A stretch of 36,148 bases of DNA from Deltaproteobacteria bacterium (GCA_024636155.1 JAGXHM010000043.1:1-36148); one strand, 5' to 3'; shown: positions 24,721 to 34,166, counted from the stretch's first letter. Notes: generated from the sequence alone by a model not told the origin. Program-made: numbers and translations.

Positions 24721-26079
24721 TTGAAGCAGAAAACAATTTACAGCTGTCAGCAGTGCGGCATGCAAAGCCCCAAGTGGCTCGGCAAATGTTCCGACTGTGG
24801 CCAGTGGAATTCTCTGGTCGAAGAGAGCGTGACCGTTGCCAAAAAAGGCGGACGGATTGTCCCGCTGCGTTCTGAGAGTAGCCCGGTGCGGTTGGCGGAA
24901 GTCTCGGCAACCGATGAAGATCGCCTGCACTGTGGTATCGCTGAATTTGATCGCGTGCTTGGTGGTGGCGTGGTCCCAGGCTCCTTCACCTTGATTGGTG
25001 GTGACCCCGGCATTGGCAAATCGACTCTGCTGTTGCAGGCCGCCGGGAGATGGACTAGCGCTGGTCCCGTATTGTATGTCACTGCGGAGGAATCGACTCG
25101 CCAGGTCAAACTGCGAGCCGGACGCCTCGGTGTTGTCGCCGAGGATCTGTACCTGTTGGCAGAAACTTCTCTTGAAGGAGCTCTTGAACGAGTCAAAGAG
25201 TTGAAACCTGCTTTCCTTATAATCGATTCCATACAAACAATTTTTACCGCAGCTCTGGAATCGGCACCGGGCAGTGTCAGTCAGGTGCGCGAGTGCGCCG
25301 CGCGTCTTATGCATCTCGCCAAAGGGGAAGACATACCGACTTTCATCGTTGGCCATGTCACCAAAGATGGTTCGATCGCCGGACCACGCATGCTTGAACA
25401 TATGGTTGACACGGTGCTTTATTTCGAAGGTGATGCCGGACACCCTTACCGGATTCTGCGTGCGGTCAAGAACCGCTTTGGTTCAACCAATGAAATCGGC
25501 GTCTTTGAGATGAAGGACGCTGGACTGTGTGAAGTGACCAACCCTTCGGAACTCTTTCTTGCTGAACGGCCGGAAGATGCTGCTGGTAGTATTGTCGTGC
25601 CAGCGATTGAAGGTACCAGGCCGATTTTAGTGGAACTCCAGGCGCTGGTTTCCGGGACAGCCCATGGTAATCCTCGCCGTACGGCGATGGGTATCGATTC
25701 CAATCGCGTTTCACTATTGGTCGCTGTACTGGAGAAAAAGGTTGGTTACTCTCTCTCGGCTCAGGACATTTTCGTTAATGTTGCCGGTGGTATAAGGCTT
25801 GCCGAACCGGCGGTGGATCTTGGTGTGATTGCCGCGCTGGCCTCCAGTCATCTCAACCGGCCGATCGATGAACGTACCGTGATTTTTGGTGAGGTCGGAT
25901 TGACCGGAGAAGTCCGTGCTGTCTCCCGCCCGGAGATGCGGGTTAATGAAGCCGCCCGGCTCGGTTTTAATTGCTGCCTGTTGCCGGCGGGTAACCTGAA
26001 AAGCCTTGATGAACCTAAAGGTATGAAGTTGATCGGGGTGCGTAGTGCCGCCGAGGCAATGGAATATCTTTTTAGCTAG
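24721..26079 (+). CDS. radA: DNA repair protein RadA
   Basis: This 452-residue protein promotes branch migration in recombination. A four-Cys zinc finger (C9xxC12, C23xxC26) is followed by a RecA-like ATPase with Walker A GGDPGIGKST at 93-102, the RadA-specific KNRFG motif (VKNRFGSTNE) and a C-terminal Lon-protease-like domain. I chose TTG 24721 because GAGGG lies 6 bases upstream and the zinc finger then starts at the normal distance; ATG 24706 would add five residues. The TAG stop codon at 26077-26079 ends on the first base of a 141-bp repeat element. Confidence 0.96.
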   Translation: MKQKTIYSCQQCGMQSPKWLGKCSDCGQWNSLVEESVTVAKKGGRIVPLRSESSPVRLAEVSATDEDRLHCGIAEFDRVLGGGVVPGSFTLIGGDPGIGKSTLLLQAAGRWTSAGPVLYVTAEESTRQVKLRAGRLGVVAEDLYLLAETSLEGALERVKELKPAFLIIDSIQTIFTAALESAPGSVSQVRECAARLMHLAKGEDIPTFIVGHVTKDGSIAGPRMLEHMVDTVLYFEGDAGHPYRILRAVKNRFGSTNEIGVFEMKDAGLCEVTNPSELFLAERPEDAAGSIVVPAIEGTRPILVELQALVSGTAHGNPRRTAMGIDSNRVSLLVAVLEKKVGYSLSAQDIFVNVAGGIRLAEPAVDLGVIAALASSHLNRPIDERTVIFGEVGLTGEVRAVSRPEMRVNEAARLGFNCCLLPAGNLKSLDEPKGMKLIGVRSAAEAMEYLFS

Positions 26080-26219
26080 TTTCTGTCTGGAAACCGCCCT
26101 TTTCCGCAATCTCGGCGTCAATCTGCGTATTTGATTGTGCGGCGTAAAGTACTACGCATCCGCTCAAATGCTTGATTTCCTTGACCTTGCGAAAAATTGC
26201 TGGTTTCCAAATCAGAAAC
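26079..26219. repeat. 141-bp inverted-repeat element, copy 3
   Basis: This copy has the same length (141 bp) as copy 1 at 2878 and the same ends: it begins GTTTCTGTCTGGAAAC and ends GGTTTCCAAATCAGAAAC. The shared left part includes CCCTTTTCCGCAATC and the right part CCTTGCGAAAAATTGCT. As with copy 1, its first base is the G of a TAG stop codon, here of radA. It occupies most of the gap between radA and moaC. Confidence 0.85.
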
Positions 26220-26295
26220 GAAAACTGCACCTGTCCAGACTCTCTGGATGGGCACTCTGGTAACTGATGTTTAAGCGTGGGATGAGGGGCAAACA

Positions 26296-26787
26296 ATGAC
26301 TGATCTGACTCATTTTGATGATGAGGGCAAAGCGATCATGGTGGATGTTGGTGATAAGGAAAAGACCCGCCGGGTCGCTGTGGCTCGGGGAGTTGTGAAG
26401 ATGCAAGCGGAGACCCTCACGCGCATTCTTGATAAGCGGCTGGAAAAGGGCGACGTGTTCGGTGTCGCGCGACTGGCCGGGATCATGGCGGCCAAGAAAA
26501 CCTCGGAGCTGATTCCTCTCTGTCACCCTCTGCTGATCAATAGCGTTACCGTAGAGTTCTCACCTGACCTTGATAATGCCAGCGTTGAAATCGAAGCGAC
26601 AGTTAAGGTCAGCGGCCAGACCGGTGTGGAGATGGAGGCCTTGACGGCCGTCTCTGTTGCTGGCTTGACCATCTATGATATGTGCAAGGCCGTCGACAAA
26701 ACCATGACGATCGACAACGTTCGCCTGGTAGAAAAAAGGGGTGGTCGCAGTGGCCACTTCATCAATCCCGGGGAGCTCGCCAAGTGA
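26296..26787 (+). CDS. moaC: Cyclic pyranopterin monophosphate synthase MoaC
   Basis: This 163-residue enzyme converts the MoaA product to cyclic pyranopterin monophosphate. Conserved parts are visible: [18 protein letters not shown] near the N-terminus, [13 protein letters not shown] in the middle (the catalytic loop) and [28 protein letters not shown] lies 7 bases before ATG 26296. Its partner moaA is in the same window but 7 kb away. Its last codons overlap the next gene by four bases. Confidence 0.96.
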   Translation: MTDLTHFDDEGKAIMVDVGDKEKTRRVAVARGVVKMQAETLTRILDKRLEKGDVFGVARLAGIMAAKKTSELIPLCHPLLINSVTVEFSPDLDNASVEIEATVKVSGQTGVEMEALTAVSVAGLTIYDMCKAVDKTMTIDNVRLVEKRGGRSGHFINPGELAK

Positions 26788-27305
26788 ACCCGATAAACAC
26801 ATTCGTTATTCGCCGGTCTTTAGTCGTGCCGATGGGGCTGGTGATTGCCTTGACGATCTCTCTCCTGGTCGTCTGTATCGTTCAAGGTCAGCCGACTGCC
26901 AAGCTCATCATCCTGGCCTGCTTGATCCTTCCGCAGGTTGTGCTCTTTACCGAGTGTGCTTTTCGCCGCCTGGTTATCGACCAGCATGGGATCACGGCCT
27001 TTCGTCTTTTTCGCCAACGTGTGGTGCGTTTTGCTGATGTCACCAGTCTGGAAACAGTACAGGTGCGCAGTCGAGTTTTTATGACAATTGCCGCTGGTGA
27101 CGATGATTTTCTTATTATTTCCAACGCTTACGGGGATTTCCCCACCTTAGTGGAAGGGCTGGTCGCCGTGGTTCCCGAAGGGACGGTGACTGAGGAGACA
27201 CAACAATTGGTGAAGAAGCCGCCCATCAGGCAGGCGGATATATTTACTGCGTGGTTTGCTGTGATGGCTCTGGTCTATGTTTTGCTCGCTCAGTTCAAGG
27301 CCTGA
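26784..27305 (+). CDS. Small membrane protein with PH-like domain
   Basis: This 173-residue protein has two closely spaced N-terminal membrane helices (about 12-33 and 38-58). A beta-rich cytoplasmic segment (about 60-135) follows that looks like the bacterial PH/DUF304 type, with the pattern [28 protein letters not shown] last hydrophobic stretch (about 153-171) is at the C-terminus. I do not know its function. The GTG start at 26784 overlaps the moaC stop (GTGA) and has GGGGAG 8 bases upstream, so translation is coupled to moaC. Coupling to molybdenum cofactor synthesis would be only a positional guess. Confidence 0.75.
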   Translation: MNPINTFVIRRSLVVPMGLVIALTISLLVVCIVQGQPTAKLIILACLILPQVVLFTECAFRRLVIDQHGITAFRLFRQRVVRFADVTSLETVQVRSRVFMTIAAGDDDFLIISNAYGDFPTLVEGLVAVVPEGTVTEETQQLVKKPPIRQADIFTAWFAVMALVYVLLAQFKA

Positions 27306-27399
27306 ACTGGTATTTACTGGCATTTAGGTGCTGGCATTTAGGTTGACTTGTTGGTTAATTTAATTTAGTTTGTGCCAGTCTATATCTGAGGAGTTTCTT

Positions 27400-27756
27400 A
27401 TGAAAAAAGCTAAGTTGGACGAATTTCGTCATCTTCTTCAAGAGCAGATGGATCAGTTGCTGCGCGAGGCCGATAAAACGGTCTCTGACATGACTGATGA
27501 AACGAACAACTTCCCGGATCCGACTGACCGGGCGTCGCTTGAATCCGATCGCAATTTCGAGTTGCGTATCCGTGATCGTGAACGCAAATTGATTTCCAAG
27601 ATTCGTGAAGCACTTGAGCGTATTGAGTCTGGTGATTTCGGTGAGTGCGAAGATTGTGGTGACAAGATTAGCGAAGCGCGTTTGAAGGCACGGCCAGTAA
27701 CTACCTTGTGTATCGAGTGCAAGACCGAACAGGAGCGTCAGGAAAAAATCGGTTAG
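27400..27756 (+). CDS. DksA/TraR-family zinc finger protein
   Basis: This 118-residue protein has the long N-terminal coiled coil of DksA with the tip motif DPTDRAS (Asp40, Asp43, Ala45), matching the DxxDxA motif that enters the RNA polymerase secondary channel. A C-terminal four-Cys zinc finger (C83xxC86, C104xxC107) follows. It is shorter than E. coli DksA but has both acidic tip residues. It probably modulates transcription with ppGpp. GAGGAG lies 7 bases before ATG 27400. A histidine kinase gene follows after 35 bp and may be in the same operon. Members of this family often occur in several copies in this bacterial group. Confidence 0.9.
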   Translation: MKKAKLDEFRHLLQEQMDQLLREADKTVSDMTDETNNFPDPTDRASLESDRNFELRIRDRERKLISKIREALERIESGDFGECEDCGDKISEARLKARPVTTLCIECKTEQERQEKIG

Positions 27757-27791
27757 TTGATTCGGTCTTCACCGGCAGACAGGAGGAGGTC

Positions 27792-30101
27792 ATGCCGGAC
27801 GAACAATCTGAAAATTTAAAAGAGACGGAGGCATCGACACTGAGCCTCTCTCTGATTGACTTTTCCTCAATACTTCCCCGCTTATCACTGAAGGCCGGGC
27901 TGGCAGTCTTTCTGCCGGTCGGCCTTTTGCTTTTTCTGCTGAGCCGTTTGAACTACCTGCTGATTCATACGCTGATAGAAATATCCAGTATTGTCTTGTT
28001 AACGGCAGCTTTCCTGCTTGGTTGGAATACCAGAAATCTGATTCGCAGCCAGTTTTTTGTGATTCTGACCGTTGGTTTCTTTGCCGCCGGCTCAGTTGAT
28101 CTGCTGCTGATGCTGATCTATAAAGGCATGCAGGCGCCACCTGCAACCACCGCTGAGATGGCCACTCAGTTATGGTTGATCGCCCGAACGCTTGGTGCCT
28201 TTGCTTTCCTCTGCGCGATCCTCAGTCTGGGGAACAAAGTCCACTTCACGGCCAAGGAATGGGTGTTCGGGTTCTTGCTCAGCGGAGCAGGGATATCGGC
28301 CCTGGTTTGGCCACTTGGGATTTTCCCGGCCTGTCTTGTCGAGGGGGGGGGGCTGACTGCATTTAAAATCTATGGTGAATACTTCATTATCGGTCTGCTC
28401 TGTCTCGCTGCACTATTAATCTGGCTTCGTAAACAATATTTGAGTCAACACATCCTCGCTTTGTTGCTTCTTGCTATAATTCTGAGTGCATTGTCAGAAC
28501 TGTTGCTCACGCTCTACGCGGATGCTTATGTCTTTATGAATTTTCTTGGCCATTACTTAAAGCTGGGTAGTGCTGTGCTGGTTTACTTCGCTTTGATCGA
28601 AGGGACTCTTCGCTCTCCTTTCGTCACGCTTTTCAGGGATGTCGGCCAGTCATATGAAGAGTTGAATCAGGAATTACAACGTCGCGTGATTGCCGAAAAG
28701 AAGCAGGAAGTTGCCCACCAGGAAGCCTCGTTGCTTTATCAGATGTCACGCGCCTTGCATAGTACTCTTAACCTGGATGAACTCGCTCACCTGACTCTCT
28801 CTGCCGCCACCGGTGTTGAAGCTGGCGGCTTTGAAAGAGCAACGCTTTTCACCGTCAATAAACGCGCAGGTATGCTGCAAGGGATGTTAGGAATATCCCT
28901 TGATATGGCCTCTCTGGTTCTGCCCGCAGGAGAGAATCGTCTGGCCTGGGAACTCCTGCATCTCGACGAGCAGGCCCGCGAGATGCAGCGGTTAGCTCCT
29001 TTTAACCAGAAAGTCATTAAGCAACGTCTGTCTATTGATGGAAATGATAACGCTCTTGCCAAGGCTTTTCTGGAGGAAAAGGTGGTTCTGGTGCCGAATC
29101 CTGGTGCAGAGCCATCTGGCGGGCGGCAACTCTCGGAAGAACTAGAGCTTGGCCCCTATGCCTGTGCTCCACTGATTGGGCGGGACCTGATCATGGGTGT
29201 TCTGCTCGTTGATAACCCCTTCAGCAATAAGGAAATTTCGCCTTCGCGCAAACGCTTTCTGGAACTTTTTGCCAGCCAGGCCGGATTGGCCTTGGGCAAT
29301 GCCAGCCTGGTGAAGCGGCTGGAAATGGCACATGATAACCTGCAGGATATACAGGAACAGTTGATCCACGGGGAAAAGATGGCGGTCCTTGGGGAGATGG
29401 CTGCTCAAGTTGCCCACGAGTTGCGTAACCCTTTGGTTTCTATCGGCGGATTTGCGCAGCGTTTGGCAAAACAGGAGCTCATGGATCCGAAAGCAAATGA
29501 ATATTCCGGCATCATCGCCCGGGAAGTCAGGCGCATGGAAGAGATGCTCAGTAATATTCTGTCATTCAGTAAAAAACAACTTGTCTGCCTGGAGGAATGC
29601 ACTATTAAAAACGTCCTGCAGGAAGCTTTTGAACTCGAACACGAGCACTGCCAACGTCAGAATATCGAAATCGTCAGAGAGCTACAAACACCTTTGCCAG
29701 AGATACTCGGCGACTATCGTCAGCTGCGCCAGGTTTTTCATAATCTGATGATCAATGCACGCCAAGTCATGAGTGACGGCGGAGTCTTGACCGTCAGAAC
29801 CCGGGTCGGGTCGTTACTCGGGGACAGGGCGGTGGTCGTCGAGATTGAAGATACTGGCGGAGGTATCGGTCCGGATATCATGCGGAATATTTTCAACCCC
29901 TTCTTCTCGACTTTTGCCAAGGGTACCGGGCTCGGACTCTCGATCTGTCACCGGATTATTGCTCATCATCACGGCGGCATAGAGGTCATAAATGGCGAAC
30001 AGGGCGCGCGTTTTATCGTTACGTTGCCGGTAGCTCAGCCGGGCGTGGTAAAGACTGATAGCGCCGACCAGGGACGAGTCAACGAACTCTCAGGGGAATG
30101 A
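27792..30101 (+). CDS. MASE3-GAF hybrid-free sensor histidine kinase
   Basis: This 769-residue kinase has a membrane sensor of about seven helices (about 30-285) that resembles MASE3, with LIHTLIEISSIVL and LMLIYKGMQAPP. A coiled coil and a GAF domain (about 325-500) follow. The HisKA domain has the phospho-accepting His542 in AHELRNPLVS, and the HATPase domain has the N box (NLMINARQ), DTGGGIG and the FSTFAKGTGLGLSI lid region. No receiver domain is attached and no response regulator gene is adjacent, so its partner is elsewhere. Start ATG 27792 has AGGAGG upstream. It meets glpD tail to tail with one base between the stop codons. Confidence 0.92.
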   Translation: MPDEQSENLKETEASTLSLSLIDFSSILPRLSLKAGLAVFLPVGLLLFLLSRLNYLLIHTLIEISSIVLLTAAFLLGWNTRNLIRSQFFVILTVGFFAAGSVDLLLMLIYKGMQAPPATTAEMATQLWLIARTLGAFAFLCAILSLGNKVHFTAKEWVFGFLLSGAGISALVWPLGIFPACLVEGGGLTAFKIYGEYFIIGLLCLAALLIWLRKQYLSQHILALLLLAIILSALSELLLTLYADAYVFMNFLGHYLKLGSAVLVYFALIEGTLRSPFVTLFRDVGQSYEELNQELQRRVIAEKKQEVAHQEASLLYQMSRALHSTLNLDELAHLTLSAATGVEAGGFERATLFTVNKRAGMLQGMLGISLDMASLVLPAGENRLAWELLHLDEQAREMQRLAPFNQKVIKQRLSIDGNDNALAKAFLEEKVVLVPNPGAEPSGGRQLSEELELGPYACAPLIGRDLIMGVLLVDNPFSNKEISPSRKRFLELFASQAGLALGNASLVKRLEMAHDNLQDIQEQLIHGEKMAVLGEMAAQVAHELRNPLVSIGGFAQRLAKQELMDPKANEYSGIIAREVRRMEEMLSNILSFSKKQLVCLEECTIKNVLQEAFELEHEHCQRQNIEIVRELQTPLPEILGDYRQLRQVFHNLMINARQVMSDGGVLTVRTRVGSLLGDRAVVVEIEDTGGGIGPDIMRNIFNPFFSTFAKGTGLGLSICHRIIAHHHGGIEVINGEQGARFIVTLPVAQPGVVKTDSADQGRVNELSGE

Positions 30102-30102
30102 C

Positions 30103-31719
30103 TTAAAGTGCCTCAAAGAGCCTCTTCTCCGTCAAGAGCATTTCATCGTCACAGCGCTGTTGATCCCAACCCAGTTCCTCTGCCATGATTTCCTGTACTC
30201 TGGGGGCCGCCTGTTTCGCTGCCTTGGTATCAAGAAGTGCCAGCGGCGTCCGCCGAGCGAGAACATCGATAACCCGTTCGGCCAGTTCATGACGCACGGC
30301 GTAAACGACTTCCGCCTCCAGAACGGGGTGATTATTGACGAGTTGCACGCCGACCCCATCTTCAGCCAATTTTGCAACCTGTTCGGCCTGATCACCGTAG
30401 GTTCGATTCAGGTAGGAAGCAACGTCTGCGGTAAAGTCAAATTTTTTGCTCAGCTCAAGATCGCCTTTCTCATTATAGTTGGCACTGCCGATAATCGGTA
30501 GCTGTTCAGTCTGGCAGGTCGGCTTCGGTGCCGACAGGCTGAACTGCTTTAACGCATGATCCACGGTGTCGAGCGCCCTTTTCCGGTAGGTGGTCCACTT
30601 GCCCCCGGCAATGGTCAGTAAGCCACTGGCACTGTCTTCAATCACATGATCGCGGGCTAACTTGGCTGTATCAACGGCATTGGGATCAGAAACCAGCGGT
30701 CTCAACCCTGACCAGACTGCCTTGATATCTGATTTATTGACCTTCAGATTAAAGTAATGGGTAACGTGACGCAACAGGTAGTCAATTTCTGCTTCAAGAG
30801 GCTGGGGGTGATCGGTCACTTCTGCCGGCTCATCTGTCGTGCCGACCAAGGCATGGCCTTCCCAGGGGAGGACAAATAATACCCGGCCATCTTCAGTTTC
30901 TGGAATCATCAGACCGGTGTCGGGCGGAGCAAAACGTTTGTCGAGGACGATGTGAATCCCGGTACTGGCCGAAATAATTTTGGCTGCATGCGGATTGTCC
31001 ATTCTCCTGATCTGATCGACAAATGGGCCGGTGGCATTGATCACGCCCTTGGCTTTTAACGGCCAGGACTCCCCGGTCAAAGAATCTGTCAGCTCTGCTC
31101 CGGTAATTTTCTCACCCTCTTTACATAACCCGGAAACGGCAACATGATTGGCAACCGTCGCGCCATATTGAGCGGCCGTTAATGCCAGGGAGAGAGCCAT
31201 TCTGGCGTCGTGAAATTGACCATCGTAATAGAGAACACCTGCTTTGAGCCCTTCAGATCTCAAGGTTGGAAAGCGATGTAAGGCTTCTTTGCGGCTCAAA
31301 AGGCGACTGTGGCCGATATTTTGTTTTCCGGAGAGAAGGTCGTAAAGTTTGAGACCGAAAAAAACGTAGGGAACATCGAGCCATTTGTAGAGTGGAGTGA
31401 CCAGAGGTAAGCGATTGGACAAGTGTGCTGCGTTTTTTAGCAAGAGGCCGCGTTCACGTAAGCCATCTCTGACCAGGTTGTACTGTACCCGGTCCAGTTT
31501 TGTTATCGCCATCTCCAGATAGCGAACCCCGCCGTGCACCAGCTTGGTGCTGCGACCACTTGTTCCTTCGGCAAAGTCATTCTTTTCGATCAGCGCAACT
31601 TTCAAACCACGCGTTGCCGCGTCGAGGGCGATCCCGCACCCGGTGGCACCGCCGCCAATGACGATCAGGTCAAAAGTGCTATCGTCTTTCAGTTTTTGTA
31701 ACTGTTGTTGTCTTGCCAT
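30103..31719 (-). CDS. glpD: FAD-dependent glycerol-3-phosphate dehydrogenase GlpD
   Basis: This 538-residue enzyme oxidises glycerol-3-phosphate to dihydroxyacetone phosphate and reduces quinone. The N-terminal dinucleotide-binding motif (GGGATG at 22-27) is followed by the typical STKLVHGGVRYLE segment. AGGKWTTYR lies in the second half and a C-terminal DAO domain follows. GGGGAG lies 7 bases before ATG 31719. It is the last of three minus-strand genes (TPR protein, DUF554 protein, glpD), 119 bp after the DUF554 gene, so it may have its own promoter. It lacks a glycerol kinase or transporter neighbour. Confidence 0.95.
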   Translation of the reverse strand: MARQQQLQKLKDDSTFDLIVIGGGATGCGIALDAATRGLKVALIEKNDFAEGTSGRSTKLVHGGVRYLEMAITKLDRVQYNLVRDGLRERGLLLKNAAHLSNRLPLVTPLYKWLDVPYVFFGLKLYDLLSGKQNIGHSRLLSRKEALHRFPTLRSEGLKAGVLYYDGQFHDARMALSLALTAAQYGATVANHVAVSGLCKEGEKITGAELTDSLTGESWPLKAKGVINATGPFVDQIRRMDNPHAAKIISASTGIHIVLDKRFAPPDTGLMIPETEDGRVLFVLPWEGHALVGTTDEPAEVTDHPQPLEAEIDYLLRHVTHYFNLKVNKSDIKAVWSGLRPLVSDPNAVDTAKLARDHVIEDSASGLLTIAGGKWTTYRKRALDTVDHALKQFSLSAPKPTCQTEQLPIIGSANYNEKGDLELSKKFDFTADVASYLNRTYGDQAEQVAKLAEDGVGVQLVNNHPVLEAEVVYAVRHELAERVIDVLARRTPLALLDTKAAKQAAPRVQEIMAEELGWDQQRCDDEMLLTEKRLFEAL

Positions 31720-31838
31720 GCTCGTCTCCCCTCAGCAGTGATCCTGTGCTCCTCACGTTCAACAGGCTCTTACGTCTGGACAATAGTCAGGATGGCTTGT
31801 TCCCGTATTATGACGGTGAGCTCCGCGGTTGCGGTCAG

Positions 31839-32525
31839 TCACGCCATACCGAAGGCCCAAAGTAAACCGACAACAACAAACACTGCAGGCAGCAGGTTGC
31901 CCACAGGCAAACGCTTGATTCCCATCAGGTCGATGGCGATGGCGACAATCAGCAGACCCCCCACAGCGTTCATCTCGGTTATGACTGGTTCGGTCAGGAT
32001 GGTTTTGGCAAGCTCGGCTGCCAGGGTGATCCCCCCTTGATAGATTAGTAGAGGGATAATGGAAAAGATGACACCAATGCCGAGGGTAGAGGTCAGGGCG
32101 ACAGAGGCTACGCCGTCCAGGGCCGCTTTGGCATAGAGGATGGTTGGCTTGCCGCCCATCCCGTCTTGCAGTGCACCCATGATAGCCATGGCCCCGACGC
32201 AATAAAGCAGGCTTGCTGTAACAAAGCCTTCGGCAACTTTACCCAGGCCGGAAAAGCGTTTCTGCAGATGTAGGCCGAACTCTTCCAGGCGTTTTTCTAT
32301 GCCGATGAGCTCACCTGTCAAGCCACCGAAGATCAGGCCGCCGATGACGATCATAATCTGTTGGCTCTGCAGGGCGAGTTGCAGACCGATCAATAAAACC
32401 GCAAGTCCGAGTCCTATCATCAAGGTTTGGCGCATGCGCGCAGAGAGGTAGCGACCGGCCCATCTGCCGATCAGGCAACCGGCAATGATAGCAGCAATGT
32501 TAACGAAAGTTCCCTGTAGTATCAT
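31839..32525 (-). CDS. DUF554-family membrane protein
   Basis: This 228-residue protein has about seven hydrophobic segments and the start MILQGTFVNIAAIIAGCLIG and middle EGFVTASLLYCVGAMAIMG typical of DUF554 (YdfK/YqgA). The family is of unknown function and is thought to be transport-related. It ends in a hydrophobic helix. The ribosome site before ATG 32525 is weak. The upstream TPR gene ends 37 bp before it, so they are probably co-transcribed. Confidence 0.88.
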   Translation of the reverse strand: MILQGTFVNIAAIIAGCLIGRWAGRYLSARMRQTLMIGLGLAVLLIGLQLALQSQQIMIVIGGLIFGGLTGELIGIEKRLEEFGLHLQKRFSGLGKVAEGFVTASLLYCVGAMAIMGALQDGMGGKPTILYAKAALDGVASVALTSTLGIGVIFSIIPLLIYQGGITLAAELAKTILTEPVITEMNAVGGLLIVAIAIDLMGIKRLPVGNLLPAVFVVVGLLWAFGMA

Positions 32526-32562
32526 GGCTCTAACCGACTCTTTGGGCTGATGTGAGAGGATT

Positions 32563-33840
32563 TCAACTTTGCTGTAGTTGGTCCGCCACTAATTTGACCT
32601 CGGCACGAATCTGTTCCGGAAGATCTTTCTGCTGCATCAGACGCTCGACCTGCTCAGCAGCTTCTTTGCGCCAACCCTTGGCCAGATAAACTTGTGAAAT
32701 GCGAAGCAGCCAGCGGGGATTGTCACGTTCCTGGCGCATGGCGCCCTTGAATGATTCGAGGGCCTGGTCGAAATTCTGGCCGCGACGCAACCAGAACTCT
32801 GCCAGCAGTGGATGGACACCACCGCCACAACCGCCACCCGGAATGCGCATCAACAACGTTTCCGCTTCATCAAAACGCTCCGCCTGCTCCAGTAACTGGG
32901 CGCAGAGAGAGAATAGGCCTTGGTCAATCATTCCTTCATCCACAGCTTTGAGTCCGGCAGCCAGAGCGAGTTCCAACTCTCTGCGTTGGGCGTGCAGCTC
33001 AGCCAGACGTGCCCAGCAGTAGCCAACAAAACGCTCGGCAGCAAGGTTCTGCTTGAGCGATTTTTCCAGCTCATCAATACGTCCGGTGGCGACCAGCACG
33101 TCAACCAGGGTGTCGAAGGCCGGAAAGAGGTCCGGTTCGACCGTCAGGGCGGCCTGTAAATCTTGATGGGCTTTTTTGTTTTGACCACTGCGAGCCATCA
33201 GCGCACCACGCTCAAAGAGAAAGAGAGCGTTCCGTTCCGCATCGGGGACTTGATTCAGTAACGCCAGAGCCTCTGCCTCATCACCATCCTGAGCCGCCAA
33301 CCAGGCTTGCCGGAACTCCGGGCCTGCAGCCAGGTAGCGTTCCGCCAGCACGGCAGGCATGGTGGCCAGTAGCAGTTCCAGGCGAGTCTCTTCGTCGAGA
33401 TCCATATCGTGAGGATCCACGGCGGGGCCTGTCGCTGTTGTGCAATTGCTACTACAGCCAGCGTGAACGGCTGGACCGTCGTCGGCGACAGCGGCTTCTG
33501 GCGGCAATTCACCACGGTCCAGGGCCGCCAGAGTCTGCTTAACGCGCTCACGTAATTCGCCCGAGCGAGCCTGGTCGATGGCCAGTTGGTAATCCTCACG
33601 AGCTCGCAGCAAGTTGCCCGACTTCTGGGCCCAGCCGCCTTCTTCAAAGTTGATGGTTGCCAGAGCATCGCCAGCCTCTGTTTCCCACGCGGCAATTTCA
33701 GCTTGGAGCTCTTCGCTCAGCTCACTTCGATCGATCCTTTTTGCAGCGCTCAACAATTCCGCCCAGCTCTGCTGAGCCTCGAGTTGGCGCATTTCGTCGA
33801 TCGGGTCTTTTTTGCCGAACATTTTCTTTAAAAAACTCAT
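32563..33840 (-). CDS. TPR-repeat protein of unknown function
   Basis: This 425-residue soluble protein consists of alpha-helical tetratricopeptide-like repeats for most of its length, with repeated Ala/Leu/Arg helices between about 160 and 415. Residues 1-120 form a helical N-terminal part starting MSFLKKMFGKKDP. Two odd inserts are a Cys-containing linker (GCSSNCTTATG, near 130) and a Gly-rich stretch with one Cys (GGGCGGG, in the C-terminal third). I chose ATG 33840 because GAGAGG lies upstream; the frame is open further but without conservation that I can judge. It lacks a signal peptide. It probably acts as a scaffold, but no partner can be named. Confidence 0.7.
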   Translation of the reverse strand: MSFLKKMFGKKDPIDEMRQLEAQQSWAELLSAAKRIDRSELSEELQAEIAAWETEAGDALATINFEEGGWAQKSGNLLRAREDYQLAIDQARSGELRERVKQTLAALDRGELPPEAAVADDGPAVHAGCSSNCTTATGPAVDPHDMDLDEETRLELLLATMPAVLAERYLAAGPEFRQAWLAAQDGDEAEALALLNQVPDAERNALFLFERGALMARSGQNKKAHQDLQAALTVEPDLFPAFDTLVDVLVATGRIDELEKSLKQNLAAERFVGYCWARLAELHAQRRELELALAAGLKAVDEGMIDQGLFSLCAQLLEQAERFDEAETLLMRIPGGGCGGGVHPLLAEFWLRRGQNFDQALESFKGAMRQERDNPRWLLRISQVYLAKGWRKEAAEQVERLMQQKDLPEQIRAEVKLVADQLQQS

Positions 33841-34012
33841 GGCTTTTTGCCTCTCAATTAATTTAGTCGAATGATTGAACAACTTCATGCTCATGCTGTC
33901 AACCATGTTAAGGGCAATTCTCAATTTAGATTTTTATGGATATCCTTTACATCCAAAGTCGACGGTTATGTGCCGGTGGTGTGAACCAGGCCGAAAGCAT
34001 GCTCAACATTTT

Positions 34013-34166
34013 AACGCCCGTTCGCTTTGCTCACTCAAGACACAAAGAAAAGCTAAGAAAGAAAAGCTAAGAAAGAAAAAAGAATTTTTTTTGGGTTAAC
34101 CATAAAGTCCTTCTTTGCGTCTTTTTTTACCCTTTGCGTCTTGAGCGAGTACAACGAGCGGGCGTT
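34013..34166. repeat. Large inverted repeat with 35-bp arms
   Basis: The arms at 34013-34047 and 34132-34166 are inverted copies with 6 mismatches in 35 bases, both starting from AACGCCCG and reaching CAAAG. The loop of 84 bases is A-rich on the left and T-rich on the right and contains a tandem repeat. It lies in the 453-bp gap between the TPR gene and ettA, where I see no gene. The CTCAAGACNCAAAG segment resembles the repeat at 23199, so both may belong to one dispersed family. Confidence 0.8.
34044..34071. repeat. 14-bp tandem repeat, two copies
   Basis: AAAGAAAAGCTAAG occurs twice in a row (34044-34057, 34058-34071) and a third copy begins and breaks off. It lies in the loop side of the larger inverted repeat and suggests slippage. 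Confidence 0.85.
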
